A DNA stretch of 64,000 nucleotides from NCBI RefSeq assembly GCF_030506285.1, contig NZ_CP119422.1, forward strand, positions 5,071,501 through 5,135,500, written 5' to 3'. The notes beneath the pieces are model-generated. The model worked only from the letters and a program-made list of their open reading frames with translations, ran no database searches and was not told where the DNA came from. Positions 8,316 through 17,497 of the stretch are shown here, one piece after another. The DNA is from Catalinimonas niigatensis. Lineage in GTDB: Bacteria; Bacteroidota; Bacteroidia; Cytophagales; Cyclobacteriaceae. How positions within the stretch are numbered: the first letter of the stretch is position 1; each line of letters opens with the position of its first letter. The translations under genes were made by a program, and so were the position numbers.

Positions 8316-9890
8316 TTAATATCCGGTATTTTGATCTAATACGTCGTTAATATCCATTTCAGATTGAGGAATAGGCCAAAGGTAATCTCTTTCTACAAAA
8401 TTCGCTTCAGTACCATAGTCTAAAATTTCCCATGCTCCGGTATTCTGATCCTGATAAAGCATGCCTTGTAACAATCCGGCTTTCACTTCACCAATTTCCC
8501 AGCGGTTGATATCAAAGATGCGTAGCCCTTCAAAGGCCAGTTCAACGGCGCGTTCATCTCTTAATATCTGTCTTAACTCTTCCTGAGACTGTCCGGGAGG
8601 GATCACAGGCATTTCCACAGTAGGACGTTGACGGATTTGATTGATGGCATTGTACACTGACGCGTCAATTTCGTCCAACTCAATTTTTGCTTCGGCATAC
8701 ATCAAAAGTACATCGGCATAGCGCATCAGAATCATATTGATAGAGCCGATGTCCGGATTGGCAGCATAAGTATTATAGTCTATCCACTTCTTCAGGTTAT
8801 AGCCGTATACGGTAGAAAATTCTGTGCTGGCCACTCTATCCGGGGTATTACTGGTCGGCCAGGAATTAAACGTAGAGGTACCGATAGGTTGTCCGGTATA
8901 ATATGTCGTATAATTCCAGCGTGGATCAATATTCTCAAAAGGATCATCGGGATTAACGGGACCATTATAATCATATTTGGTAAACAAACCATGCATGGGT
9001 TCCACCACAGAACCTCCACCAATAGAGGCTGCCGAATAAGCAAAAGCACCATACGTATTTCCTCCCACGGCATACTGTCTGTCAAAAATGACTTCTGAAG
9101 AATTCTGACCAGCAAACTGAAAAAGTTCTTCATAGTCAGGATACAAAGAATAAATGCCCAAATCCATTACTGCGGTTGTAGCTTCAACCACAGTTTCATA
9201 CATGTTGTTGCGGAGGGCCACCCTTGCTTTTAGAGTTAATGCAGCACCATGGGTAGCTCTACCGATATTCCCATCTGAATAACTTTCAGGAAGGGCGTTG
9301 GAATTGATAATATCATCTAATTCATCAAGAACAAAAGTAACGATCTCTTCTTTAGTATTGGCGGGCCTTTGGTCATTGATGCCGAGTGGTTCCAATATCA
9401 GTGGAACATTGCCCCAAAGGCTGGCCAGTTGAGTGTAATAGTAAGCACGAAGAAATCTGGCCTCAGCTTCTAGTCTTGCCAGCACTTCCGGATCACCTTC
9501 TTCGATTCTATCAATATTGGCAATCACATCATTGGCTTTGCGTATTCCTCTGTAGTAGCGGTTCCATATGCCTGTGATCGTGGCATTGGAAGGATCTATT
9601 TCTCCCAGGCGCACATCATTGAATGTGGGAACATTGGATGCAGAACGGAATCCTATATCTGTGATACCGTCTAGTTCTATCACCATCTGGGGGTTATCTA
9701 ACTCATTATAAACAGCATTCACTGCCAATCGGGCATCATTTTCATTCTGCCAGAAAACAGTTTCCGATACTGCCCCGGTAGGCTCCAGATCCAAACCTGT
9801 GTCAAACCCGTCTTCACAGCCTACAAGGAAAGAGGCTGTTAAAACTAATATATTTCTGATCTTATTTAATTTTTTCATAATCATATTCAC
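8316..9890 (-). CDS. SusD/RagB family nutrient-binding lipoprotein
   Basis: 524 residues. The lipoprotein signal ends at Cys25 (FLVGC). The mature protein begins with the typical SusD opening (LDLEPTGAVSETVFWQ) and carries the helical TPR-like region with RAYYYTQLASLWGNVPLI. It ends with the conserved carboxy-terminal block (RDERAVELAFEGLRIFDINRW ... LWPIPQSEMDIN), so it is complete. SusD proteins cap the SusC barrel outside the outer membrane and bind oligosaccharide or other ligand. The SusC partner lies 17 bp upstream in the same operon. Three in-frame ATGs exist near the start (residues 1, 3 and 5), so the first few residues are uncertain. The facing operon suggests the substrate is the compound that operon degrades. 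Confidence 0.93.
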   Translation of the reverse strand: MNMIMKKLNKIRNILVLTASFLVGCEDGFDTGLDLEPTGAVSETVFWQNENDARLAVNAVYNELDNPQMVIELDGITDIGFRSASNVPTFNDVRLGEIDPSNATITGIWNRYYRGIRKANDVIANIDRIEEGDPEVLARLEAEARFLRAYYYTQLASLWGNVPLILEPLGINDQRPANTKEEIVTFVLDELDDIINSNALPESYSDGNIGRATHGAALTLKARVALRNNMYETVVEATTAVMDLGIYSLYPDYEELFQFAGQNSSEVIFDRQYAVGGNTYGAFAYSAASIGGGSVVEPMHGLFTKYDYNGPVNPDDPFENIDPRWNYTTYYTGQPIGTSTFNSWPTSNTPDRVASTEFSTVYGYNLKKWIDYNTYAANPDIGSINMILMRYADVLLMYAEAKIELDEIDASVYNAINQIRQRPTVEMPVIPPGQSQEELRQILRDERAVELAFEGLRIFDINRWEIGEVKAGLLQGMLYQDQNTGAWEILDYGTEANFVERDYLWPIPQSEMDINDVLDQNTGY

Positions 9891-9907
9891 TTACTAATTT
9901 TTTAATA

Positions 9908-12900
9908 CTAAAACACGACGTTTAAACCCAGACTCATTGTTTTGGTCTGCGGGAAGAATTGGCTTCTTCCTCTGGGTGTTTCAGGGTCAAAAAGCTCATT
10001 GGGTGTAAGGGTGATCATATTCTCACCGGATATATAGACACGCAAAGAGGAGATCAGATTCTGAGGTATGGTGTATCCCAATTGGAAGTTTTTCAATCTG
10101 GCATACTTACTATCTGTAAGCCAGAAATCTGATTTTACAATATTCCAGGAGTTACCCGCTGTTACCAATGGCCAGGTTCCGTTAGGGTTTCTTTCGGGAT
10201 GAAATGCTTCCTCAGCCATTACTTCGTGTATAAAATTGTTAAAAGCAGGACCTTCAGGAATAGCGCCGTCTAGCAAATGCAATTTTTGCAATACACCCTG
10301 CCAGAACATAGAAAAGTCAAATCCCTTGTAATTAGCGCTGAAGTTGATACCAAATTCATATCTGGGATCTTCATTGGCAATGATTACCTGATCACCTCCG
10401 GGAAAGATAGACTGAGAGATTTCTCCATCTTCATTCAGGTCTCTGTAGATAATATCTCCAATACCTACGCTGGGATGGATAGTAGCAGGATACTGATCCA
10501 GGTCCGCCTGAGAACGGTAAAGCCCGGGAGACGACAAACCTCTGAGTGAGTTCATGGACTCGCCCTCTGTCCAAATTGAGAAATTGTCAGGGAAGAATGG
10601 TCCTGCTCCTTTCAAATCCTCAATTTTGTTAATCACATCAGAGAAATTCAGTCCAACAGAATAGTTGAATGCATTATCTGATCTGTAGGCGCTTTGATAT
10701 GTCAAAGCAAGCTCCCAACCGTTATTAGATACCGCTGCTGCATTTTGTACGGGAGGAGCCACACCAATGGTGCTGGAAATGGGTAGTTCAAGTAAGATGT
10801 CATCGGTATATTTCCAGAAGTATTCTGCAATCAATCCGATCCTTCCATTCAGAAAAGTCATGTCAAGACCAATGTTAGTCATGGTAGAAGTTTCCCAGGT
10901 GATGTCGGGATTACCAGCTTGTGTAATGGCAGCTCCATTCACTACGTTGCCACCAAATTGATATCCCTGGTTAAGGTTATAGGTACTTCTGAATCTGTTA
11001 AGATTACTAGAGTTTTGAGTACTCATGTTCTGGTTTCCTAACTGACCCCAGGAGGCTCTGAGCTTGATTGTACTGATCACATCATTTTCTACGACATCCT
11101 CCATGAAGCCTTCGTTAGAGAGGTTCCATCCTGCTGAAATAGAAGGGAACAATCCCCATCGGTTGCCCTCACCAAATCTGGAAGATCCATCAAATCGCAA
11201 ATTGGCCTGGATTAAATACCTGTCGTCAAAACCATAATTTAGTCTACCAAAAAAAGAACGAAGGCGCCATTGCTCATTATAACCGCTGATTGATTGATTT
11301 TCTACGCTTCCCGAATTCAGATCCCTAAGCTCATTGTTGAAAAATCCCTGCCTGCGGGCTACTACGTTTTTATATTGATTGTATATCTCTTCGTATCCAA
11401 CCAATCCTTCTATGGCATGCCTGCCAAAATCTTCAGAATAATTCAGATACAACCTCTGACTCAGTTCTCTTTCAGAGTTTTGAGTTTCTGTAAGCTGGTT
11501 GGTCGCAAACCATCCAGCCACCGCTACCGGCTCACCGGTTAAATAATTCTCCATGCCGGCAAGGCTGTTCATGAAAACCGACAGATTGGAATTCTCTAAA
11601 TTATAGGCAACATTTCCCCGGAGAGAGAGCGCATCGTTGATTGTATATTCTAAGCCTACCTGCGCCAGCATGTCATCGTTGAGCCTTTTGGTTTCCCCTT
11701 CATTGGCCATGGCCCAGGGATTCCAGTATCCGGAAACCAGGTCATAGGTACCGTCAGGATACTCCATGACCACGTTCCTGTTGATGTGCAGAAGCCCCTG
11801 AATGATTTGTTGGCCTGCGATACCACTTGCGTTTAAGGCATGCCCCGGGCCACTAAAATTACCGTTCCTGTACAGCAGGTTCGTGTTGATGGTCAACTTA
11901 TCAGAGGCATACAAATCAGCATTGATACGCATGGTGGTTTGCAGGTTATTGAAGTTATCAATGATACCATCCGCATCCGTAAAGTTGACTGAGGCAAAAA
12001 CTCTCCCGGCATCTCCACCACTGGAAATGGATACATTATGCTGTTGCATAAAAGCATCGGGATTCAATACTTTTTCCCAGTTGGCGAAAGGAAATTCCAG
12101 AGGATTGGTACCATTCGCCACATTTTCAATGTACTCCTCGCTAAAGGTAGGGGTACCACCGGCATTAACCTGCGCTTCATTTTCCAGCCTCAACCAGGAG
12201 GCAGGATCTGCTCCTTCCGGAAAATAACTAGGATTCTGAATCCCAAAAAAAGCATTGTAAGAAACCTTGGTACCAGTGGTGGCACCACGCTTGGTGGTCA
12301 CCAATATTACCCCGTTTGCTGCACGGGAACCATAAATGGCAGAAGAGGCAGCATCTTTCAAAACGGAAATAGATTCAATGTTTTGAGGTTCAACAGTAGC
12401 CAGTGATTGCTCAATACCATCTACCAGCACCAAAGGATTGGAATTATTTAAAGTACCAATTCCCCGGATGCGTATCTCCACATCTTCTGCACCGGGCGCT
12501 GCTCCCTGGTTCATCACGGTTAGGCCCGGAGATCTTCCCGCCAATGCAGCTGAAGTATTCGTCACAGGGCGCGATGTAAGCGCCTGGCCAGATACTGTAC
12601 TGATTGCACCTGTAACCTCTTCTCTCTCCTGAGTACCATAGCCTACCACTACGATCTCATTCAGACTTGTTACATCTTCATTTAAAACAATATTAATTTC
12701 GGACCGTCCGTTTAAAGGAATTTCCTGTGTGATATAACCTATAGAAGAAAACACCAGCGTATCATCTTCATTGGGGGCATTGACACTAAAATTACCCTCC
12801 ACATCTGTGACTGTACCTGCATTAGTTCCCTTAACCAACACATTGACACCTGGCAAACCTGCTCCATCAGAGGAGGATGTTACTTGTCCTGTTATCATGA

Positions 12901-13105
12901 TCATGAGAGGGGTAAGTGCTGTCCGTTCTGTGATGGATGTCTCAGCCTCTTCTTTGCTGGAAATATGAAAAGCATAAACGCTTTTATTACGTTGATTCAG
13001 ACTTTCGTGTGCGTACACGTTATTTGATACAAAGAACTGAAATAGAAGGCCATACAGGAATAATCTGGGAATCAATTGTGATGTATAGTTTGGTTTTATT
13101 CTCAT
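9908..13105 (-). CDS. SusC/RagA family TonB-dependent outer-membrane transporter
   Basis: 1065 residues, normal for SusC. After an export signal there is a carboxypeptidase-regulatory-like domain (about 70-150, GLPGVNVLVKGTNAGTVTD). The EIVVVGYGTQ segment leads into the plug, with PLVLVDGIEQ and SSAIYGSRAANGVILVTTK near 225-275. The rest is the 22-strand beta barrel ending in an aromatic residue (LGLNVVF). There is no STN domain, so this pair is not expected to signal through FecR. It works with the SusD gene just downstream, pulling the ligand through the outer membrane with TonB energy. A palindrome about 40 bp upstream may be its operator. Confidence 0.94.
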   Translation of the reverse strand: MRIKPNYTSQLIPRLFLYGLLFQFFVSNNVYAHESLNQRNKSVYAFHISSKEEAETSITERTALTPLMIMITGQVTSSSDGAGLPGVNVLVKGTNAGTVTDVEGNFSVNAPNEDDTLVFSSIGYITQEIPLNGRSEINIVLNEDVTSLNEIVVVGYGTQEREEVTGAISTVSGQALTSRPVTNTSAALAGRSPGLTVMNQGAAPGAEDVEIRIRGIGTLNNSNPLVLVDGIEQSLATVEPQNIESISVLKDAASSAIYGSRAANGVILVTTKRGATTGTKVSYNAFFGIQNPSYFPEGADPASWLRLENEAQVNAGGTPTFSEEYIENVANGTNPLEFPFANWEKVLNPDAFMQQHNVSISSGGDAGRVFASVNFTDADGIIDNFNNLQTTMRINADLYASDKLTINTNLLYRNGNFSGPGHALNASGIAGQQIIQGLLHINRNVVMEYPDGTYDLVSGYWNPWAMANEGETKRLNDDMLAQVGLEYTINDALSLRGNVAYNLENSNLSVFMNSLAGMENYLTGEPVAVAGWFATNQLTETQNSERELSQRLYLNYSEDFGRHAIEGLVGYEEIYNQYKNVVARRQGFFNNELRDLNSGSVENQSISGYNEQWRLRSFFGRLNYGFDDRYLIQANLRFDGSSRFGEGNRWGLFPSISAGWNLSNEGFMEDVVENDVISTIKLRASWGQLGNQNMSTQNSSNLNRFRSTYNLNQGYQFGGNVVNGAAITQAGNPDITWETSTMTNIGLDMTFLNGRIGLIAEYFWKYTDDILLELPISSTIGVAPPVQNAAAVSNNGWELALTYQSAYRSDNAFNYSVGLNFSDVINKIEDLKGAGPFFPDNFSIWTEGESMNSLRGLSSPGLYRSQADLDQYPATIHPSVGIGDIIYRDLNEDGEISQSIFPGGDQVIIANEDPRYEFGINFSANYKGFDFSMFWQGVLQKLHLLDGAIPEGPAFNNFIHEVMAEEAFHPERNPNGTWPLVTAGNSWNIVKSDFWLTDSKYARLKNFQLGYTIPQNLISSLRVYISGENMITLTPNELFDPETPRGRSQFFPQTKTMSLGLNVVF

Positions 13106-13711
13106 AGTCGTTGGTACTCAATGTTTGACATAAATTTTTACTGATATTTGGCTTGGCAAGCCCAAAAACCAAATGCACAGGCTTGGCTTAAAGCGGTTTC
13201 AACTCGAATTGTGATATTTCATAGGCATCTACTTAATTATTGATGTTACACATAATTGGATTACAGTTGAATAAAGTTACGATATTAGCCATAAATAATC
13301 GAGCATAATTTTCGCTATAAGCTCTTAACTACTTGATTTGTACACGGATTACCTTCAGGTTTCCACTAGCCAGGCAAATGCCACAGATATGTTGTGGATG
13401 CTTGATGGTAAATTGAATCCATTAGAAGCGTGACTTTCAAATTTTCTCCCATATCCCGGCTTAAAGTGTTCTGAAATTATTTTTTTTAAATAACCCGGTA
13501 TCATTCTATAGTTTCTTTCCTTATAGAAATAAGAATACCTGAAAGATTAAGTTCAGAACGAGTCCCTTGTTTGAATTCCTTTGAGGTTAGAGTCTGGCTT
13601 CAATCCTGGCTGACGACATTACTTATTCTGATACAAATGAATGGCGGGTATCCCGGTTTTTTCCAGCTTAGAAAGAACGTCTATGTTCAAATTAAAACTA
13701 CTCATACTAAC
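13106..13711. other. Divergent control region between SusC and the catabolic operon
   Basis: About 600 bp between divergent genes. Near the SusC start lie a palindrome and a direct repeat (13147-13187, listed separately). On the operon side the frame of the YdcZ-like gene stays open back to 13571, but that extension (start to residue 47) is not hydrophobic in the expected way and is judged untranslated. No clean -7 element was found. Confidence 0.45.
13147..13187. promoter_or_regulatory. Candidate operator: palindrome plus direct repeat
   Basis: GGCTTG-G-CAAGCC forms a 6+1+6 palindrome inside TTTGGCTTGGCAAGCCCAAA (13147-13166). The half-site GGCTTGGC at 13150-13157 recurs at 13180-13187, 30 bp or about three helical turns away on the same face. 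It lies 42-82 bp upstream of the SusC start codon. Binding by a regulator is an inference; no regulator gene is adjacent. Confidence 0.4.
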
Positions 13712-14155
13712 ATGAAAATTTATCTTTTTGCCTTAATGCTACTGATCGGGGTTGTCCTGGCCCTTCATTTAACCATGAACGCCCAGGTGGGCGTTATTCT
13801 CAAAAATCCAAAAATGGGAAATGCACTCTTCTGGACCATTGGAGGCATTACCGCCATTCTTATAGGCCTTAGTTCCTGGGAAGGAGCAGTTTTTTCTCGT
13901 CTCAGTGAGGTGCCCATTTGGTTGTTGACGGCTGGTGCCATGGGAGCTGCTTTGGTATTTGGCATTGCCTGGACCATACCCCAAATCGGTGCGGGTCCGG
14001 CCTTTGTATTGATGATTGCCGGTCAGGTCATTGCCGGCTTATTGTTTTCTCATTTCGGAGTACTTGGTTCTCCGGTTGAACCTATTTCGTTGATGAAAAT
14101 TTTTGGAGCATTGCTGCTCATCGGTGGGGTAGGTATTGTCACATTTGCCCGGTAA
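13712..14155 (+). CDS. YdcZ/DUF606-like small membrane protein (DMT superfamily)
   Basis: 147 residues from the ATG at 13712, chosen because it begins a clean membrane segment (MKIYLFALMLLIGVVLALHL). An in-frame start at 13571 would add 47 residues lacking that character. Four to five hydrophobic helices fill the protein. The pattern GAGPAFVLMIAGQVIAGLLFSHFG near 95-118 and the closing GALLLIGGVGIV match the DUF606/YdcZ branch of drug/metabolite transporters. It should sit in the inner membrane and may import or export a small metabolite of the pathway. It is the first gene of the plus-strand operon, 20 bp before the TIM-barrel gene. The family call rests on pattern memory; the substrate is unknown. 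Confidence 0.75.
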   Translation: MKIYLFALMLLIGVVLALHLTMNAQVGVILKNPKMGNALFWTIGGITAILIGLSSWEGAVFSRLSEVPIWLLTAGAMGAALVFGIAWTIPQIGAGPAFVLMIAGQVIAGLLFSHFGVLGSPVEPISLMKIFGALLLIGGVGIVTFAR

Positions 14156-14175
14156 AGGCACAAAATGTATCACAT

Positions 14176-15108
14176 ATGAAATACAATCATTTAGTTAACC
14201 GCAGGGATTTTATGAAAATCGCCGGGATGGGAAGTGCTGCTTCATTGCTTGCCCCTTCCTTCGCTTTTACGGAAGCGGATAAGAAATTTGATATAGGGGC
14301 AACTTTTATCTTATGGGGATATGGAGCAGACAATCTGGAGGCTTCCCTGAAAGACATGTCCCAGTTAGGCTATCATTCTTTTGAAACTTTCGGCCAGGTC
14401 ATAGAGGAGTGGGAAAATAATCGGGGAGGATTTAACGAAGTGGTAGAGAAACATGGGGTGCCTATCATTTCAGCTTTTTGTATGACCGATGTACTGGACC
14501 CTTCTAAAAGAAAAGACGAAGTCAAGAAGCTGGTCAGGTGGTCAAAACTGCTGAAAGAAAGTGGCGGGAAAGTCATAGAGTATTGCCCTTCATCTATCAA
14601 AAGAGAGGGATATGATTACAAAGAGCATAAGAAGAATATCATTGAGTCCATGAACGAATATGCCAAAGCAGTGACTGATCAGGGACTGGTCTGTGCCCTT
14701 CATCCGCATACCGGTACGCCCATAGAAACGGAGGAAGAAGTGTATTTTGTCATGGAAAACCTGGATACTACCTACATGAAATTCGGACCGGATGTGGGGC
14801 AGTTGGAAAAAGGAGGGGCTGATCCTGTCAAGATCGTCAAAGATTTTATCTCACTTGTAGAACATGTGCACCTCAAAGATTATGAAGGGGGAGACAATGG
14901 CTATCTGGGTTATGCTCCTCTGGGAGAGGGAAAAGTAAAATTGAAAAAAATCCTCAATATGCTGGAGTCACGAAGAGATGCTATGGCCGGGATGATCATG
15001 TTTGAGCTGGACTCCGATAGAAATACAGCCATGCCTATCACAGAATTTGAGGCAGCAAAAATCTCCCGTGATTATCTGATGAAGCTGGGATATACATTCA
15101 ATACCTAA
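14176..15108 (+). CDS. Exported sugar isomerase/epimerase-like TIM barrel (IolE-like, AP-endonuclease 2 fold)
   Basis: 310 residues. The N-terminus is a twin-arginine signal (NRRDFMKIAG, then a hydrophobic stretch to about residue 32), so the folded enzyme is probably exported by Tat. The core is a xylose-isomerase-like TIM barrel. Metal-ligand positions are visible: HPHTGTP near 177-183, FGPDVGQL near 203-210, EHVHLKD near 229-235, and FELD near 276-279. The histidine block resembles 2-keto-myo-inositol dehydratases (IolE), and related exported proteins catalyse isomerisation, dehydration or beta-elimination on keto-sugars. It lies 20 bp after the transporter and 53 bp before the semialdehyde dehydrogenase. 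The exact reaction cannot be fixed from sequence. Confidence 0.82.
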   Translation: MKYNHLVNRRDFMKIAGMGSAASLLAPSFAFTEADKKFDIGATFILWGYGADNLEASLKDMSQLGYHSFETFGQVIEEWENNRGGFNEVVEKHGVPIISAFCMTDVLDPSKRKDEVKKLVRWSKLLKESGGKVIEYCPSSIKREGYDYKEHKKNIIESMNEYAKAVTDQGLVCALHPHTGTPIETEEEVYFVMENLDTTYMKFGPDVGQLEKGGADPVKIVKDFISLVEHVHLKDYEGGDNGYLGYAPLGEGKVKLKKILNMLESRRDAMAGMIMFELDSDRNTAMPITEFEAAKISRDYLMKLGYTFNT

Positions 15109-15161
15109 GCAATGATGAACAAATGTGAAGTACACGGACAAGCGAATGCTAAAATAATACT

Positions 15162-16634
15162 ATGGAAATTCTGAACAATTATATAGACGGAAACTGGGTC
15201 AATAGCAAAGAATCTCGTACAGTAGATGTCGTCAATCCGGCCTCTCAGCAGGTGTTGGGAAAAGTGCCTTATGGAAAAGATACTGCTGCGGATGTGGCAA
15301 GCGCGGTGGAAGCAGCATCTATCGCTTTCAAGTCATGGAGTCAGGTACCGGTGATGCGAAGGGTACAGCCTTTGTACAGACTAAAACAATTACTAGAAGA
15401 GCATGCGGAAGATATTGCCAAAACCATTACCATGGAATGTGGCAAAACCCTGGCTGAATCCAGAGGAGAGTTACAAAGGGCTATTGAAAATGTAGAAGTG
15501 GCCTGCGGTACGCCCACGATGATGCAAAGTGAATTTTCCGAAAATATTGCCAGTGGGATTGATGAGTTTATGATCCGTCAGCCTTTGGGAGTATGTGCCT
15601 GTATTGCCCCCTTCAATTTTCCCGGCATGATCCCTTTCTGGTTTCTGCCCTATGCCATTGCCTGTGGCAATACCTTTGTCTTCAAACCCTCGGAAAAAGT
15701 ACCACTGACCATGCTCAAGGTCTTTCAGCTGATTGCGCAATTGGATTTGCCTCAAGGTGTCATCAACATGGTACATGGAGGCAAAGAGACGGTGGATGCG
15801 CTATTAGACCATCCTGAAGTAAAAGCCATCAGTTTTGTAGGCTCTACTCGGGTAGCCAGATATATCTATTCGCGGGGAGCAGCCAATGGCAAAAGGGTGC
15901 AGGCACAGGGCGGAGCCAAGAACCCAGTCGTTATTTTGCCTGATGCGGATATAGAAATATCTTCCAAAATTATTACCGACAGTGTTTTTGGTTGTGCCGG
16001 TCAACGCTGCCTGGCGGCTTCCAATATTATCACGGTGGGGGATAATGGTACCATTAAAGAGGCATTGTATGAATCTGCTCGCAGCAGGAATACCGGCTAC
16101 GGATTAGACGAAAAAGTAGAGATGGGACCTGTCATTACCAGCGAAAGCCGGTCAAGAGTAGAGCATTTAATAGAAAAAGGAATCGCAGAGGGCGCGAAGG
16201 TTTTGCTGGATGGCAGAAAGGCCAGTATTGAAGGCTTTGAGCAGGGAAATTTTATCAAACCCACCATTCTGGAAGGGCTTCCTCTGGGTGGAGAGATCAT
16301 CAGGACAGAAATTTTTGGACCAGTAATGAGCCTTATTGCCCTAAAAACCGTGGACGAAGCCCTGGATTTTATCAATAGCGGTCATTATGGAAATATGGCT
16401 TGTTTGTTTACCAGTAGTGGAGCCAATGCCAGGAAATTCAGAAACCAGGCGAATGCCGGAAATATCGGTATCAATATAGGTGTGGCTGCTCCAATGGCTC
16501 AATTTCCCTTTAGCGGGTGGAAGGATAGTTTCTTCGGAGACCTGCACGGACAAGGAAGGCATGCCATTGAATTTTTTACACAAACCAAAGTAGTGGTAGA
16601 AAGGTGGCCTAAAGAGTGGTCAAGAAAATTTTAA
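15162..16634 (+). CDS. mmsA: CoA-acylating methylmalonate-semialdehyde dehydrogenase
   Basis: 490 residues, the normal length for MmsA/IolA. The aldehyde dehydrogenase fold is complete: oxyanion Asn152 in APFNFP, the NAD-binding [10 protein letters not shown] segment, FVGSTRVA, and catalytic Cys283 in GQRCLAAS. The sequence QGGAKNP replaces the ELGGKNP of hydrolytic relatives; lack of that general-base Glu is characteristic of the CoA-dependent branch. It converts malonate or methylmalonate semialdehyde with CoA and NAD+ to acetyl- or propionyl-CoA and CO2. It closes inositol and valine catabolism in other bacteria, and here lies in the middle of the operon. This makes a C3 semialdehyde the likely product of the upstream steps. 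Confidence 0.92.
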   Translation: MEILNNYIDGNWVNSKESRTVDVVNPASQQVLGKVPYGKDTAADVASAVEAASIAFKSWSQVPVMRRVQPLYRLKQLLEEHAEDIAKTITMECGKTLAESRGELQRAIENVEVACGTPTMMQSEFSENIASGIDEFMIRQPLGVCACIAPFNFPGMIPFWFLPYAIACGNTFVFKPSEKVPLTMLKVFQLIAQLDLPQGVINMVHGGKETVDALLDHPEVKAISFVGSTRVARYIYSRGAANGKRVQAQGGAKNPVVILPDADIEISSKIITDSVFGCAGQRCLAASNIITVGDNGTIKEALYESARSRNTGYGLDEKVEMGPVITSESRSRVEHLIEKGIAEGAKVLLDGRKASIEGFEQGNFIKPTILEGLPLGGEIIRTEIFGPVMSLIALKTVDEALDFINSGHYGNMACLFTSSGANARKFRNQANAGNIGINIGVAAPMAQFPFSGWKDSFFGDLHGQGRHAIEFFTQTKVVVERWPKEWSRKF

Positions 16635-16701
16635 GCAGAATGATGTAGCTATTATTGATACACATCATTTTAAACATTTCTGAATTTACAAACTTACCTT
16701 C

Positions 16702-17484
16702 ATGAAAAAAGCATTTTGCCCTCCCTTTCGTTTGCAGACTAAGATGAATTTCTTAGGGACAAATTGCATAGTCACAGACCTGAGTCATACGATTAGCGAA
16801 GATGATCCCACTTTTATCGGGCACCAGAGAACCCTGATCTGGAACCATTTGTCGCACGAAGAGACACAGAAAATGGGATTGACCAAAGCACCCTATTCTT
16901 ACAAAGTAGTGGGCTTTACGATGTGCGATCATTCCAATACCCACGTAGATGCCATCAACCATGTGGTGAATGAACCCGATGCACGGGCCATCAACGAACT
17001 TCCGCTGGAGTGGTTTATGGCTCCCGGAGTTTGGTTTGATTTCTCACACAAAGCGCCAAGTAGCTACATCACCCGGGCAGACATAGAAGAGGCAATTGCC
17101 AAAACAGGGGTAAACATCCAGCCTCAATCTGTAGTGCTTTACCATACCGGTTGGTACAAAAAATGGAAAGAGCCTTTTGAGTACATCAAAGGGTATCCGG
17201 GGATTGACCGATCTGCCATTGAATACCTGAACGATTTGGGTGCCATCAGTATTGGAGCAGATGCGCCCAGTATAGATAGTCATCACGAAGTAGCTGTGGT
17301 AAGAGAGCAACCGGCGCATATTGTGTGCCGGGAACGTGAAATTCTCAACATAGAAAATCTGGCACAGGTAGACATGATTCCTGCCCACGAATTTTGGTTC
17401 GTAGGCCTGCCGCTTAAAATCAAAGGTGGCTCAGGATCTCCTTTCAGAGGAGTGGCTATTGTTCCGGAAAAATCATTGAAATAA
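16702..17484 (+). CDS. Cyclase-family metal-dependent hydrolase (kynurenine formamidase-like)
   Basis: 260 residues from 16702; an inner ATG at 16744 (residue 15, MNFLGT) is an equally good start and fits the family's usual N-terminus better. The metal site HSNTHVDAINH spans residues 77-87, matching HxGTHxDxxxH with Asn in place of Gly. ADAPSIDSHH and a late HxFWF segment (AHEFWFVGLPLKIKG) complete the cyclase domain. Members hydrolyse amide, lactone or C-C bonds, mostly with Mn or Zn. In this operon a lactonase or cleavage of a cyclic diketone would make sense, but that is inference. The zinc dehydrogenase gene follows 13 bp downstream. Confidence 0.85.
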   Translation: MKKAFCPPFRLQTKMNFLGTNCIVTDLSHTISEDDPTFIGHQRTLIWNHLSHEETQKMGLTKAPYSYKVVGFTMCDHSNTHVDAINHVVNEPDARAINELPLEWFMAPGVWFDFSHKAPSSYITRADIEEAIAKTGVNIQPQSVVLYHTGWYKKWKEPFEYIKGYPGIDRSAIEYLNDLGAISIGADAPSIDSHHEVAVVREQPAHIVCREREILNIENLAQVDMIPAHEFWFVGLPLKIKGGSGSPFRGVAIVPEKSLK

Positions 17485-17497
17485 GAAATAACAGCAT

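Noticed and set aside
8792-9133. Open frames over 100 codons on the same strand as SusD, and many antisense frames over SusC, SusD, PQQ and sulfatase genes.
   Set aside because: They lie wholly inside strongly supported genes and have no family features; they are frame shadows.
13571-13711. 47-codon N-terminal extension of the YdcZ-like protein.
   Set aside because: The extension is polar and unlike the family, while ATG 13712 begins a clean membrane helix.
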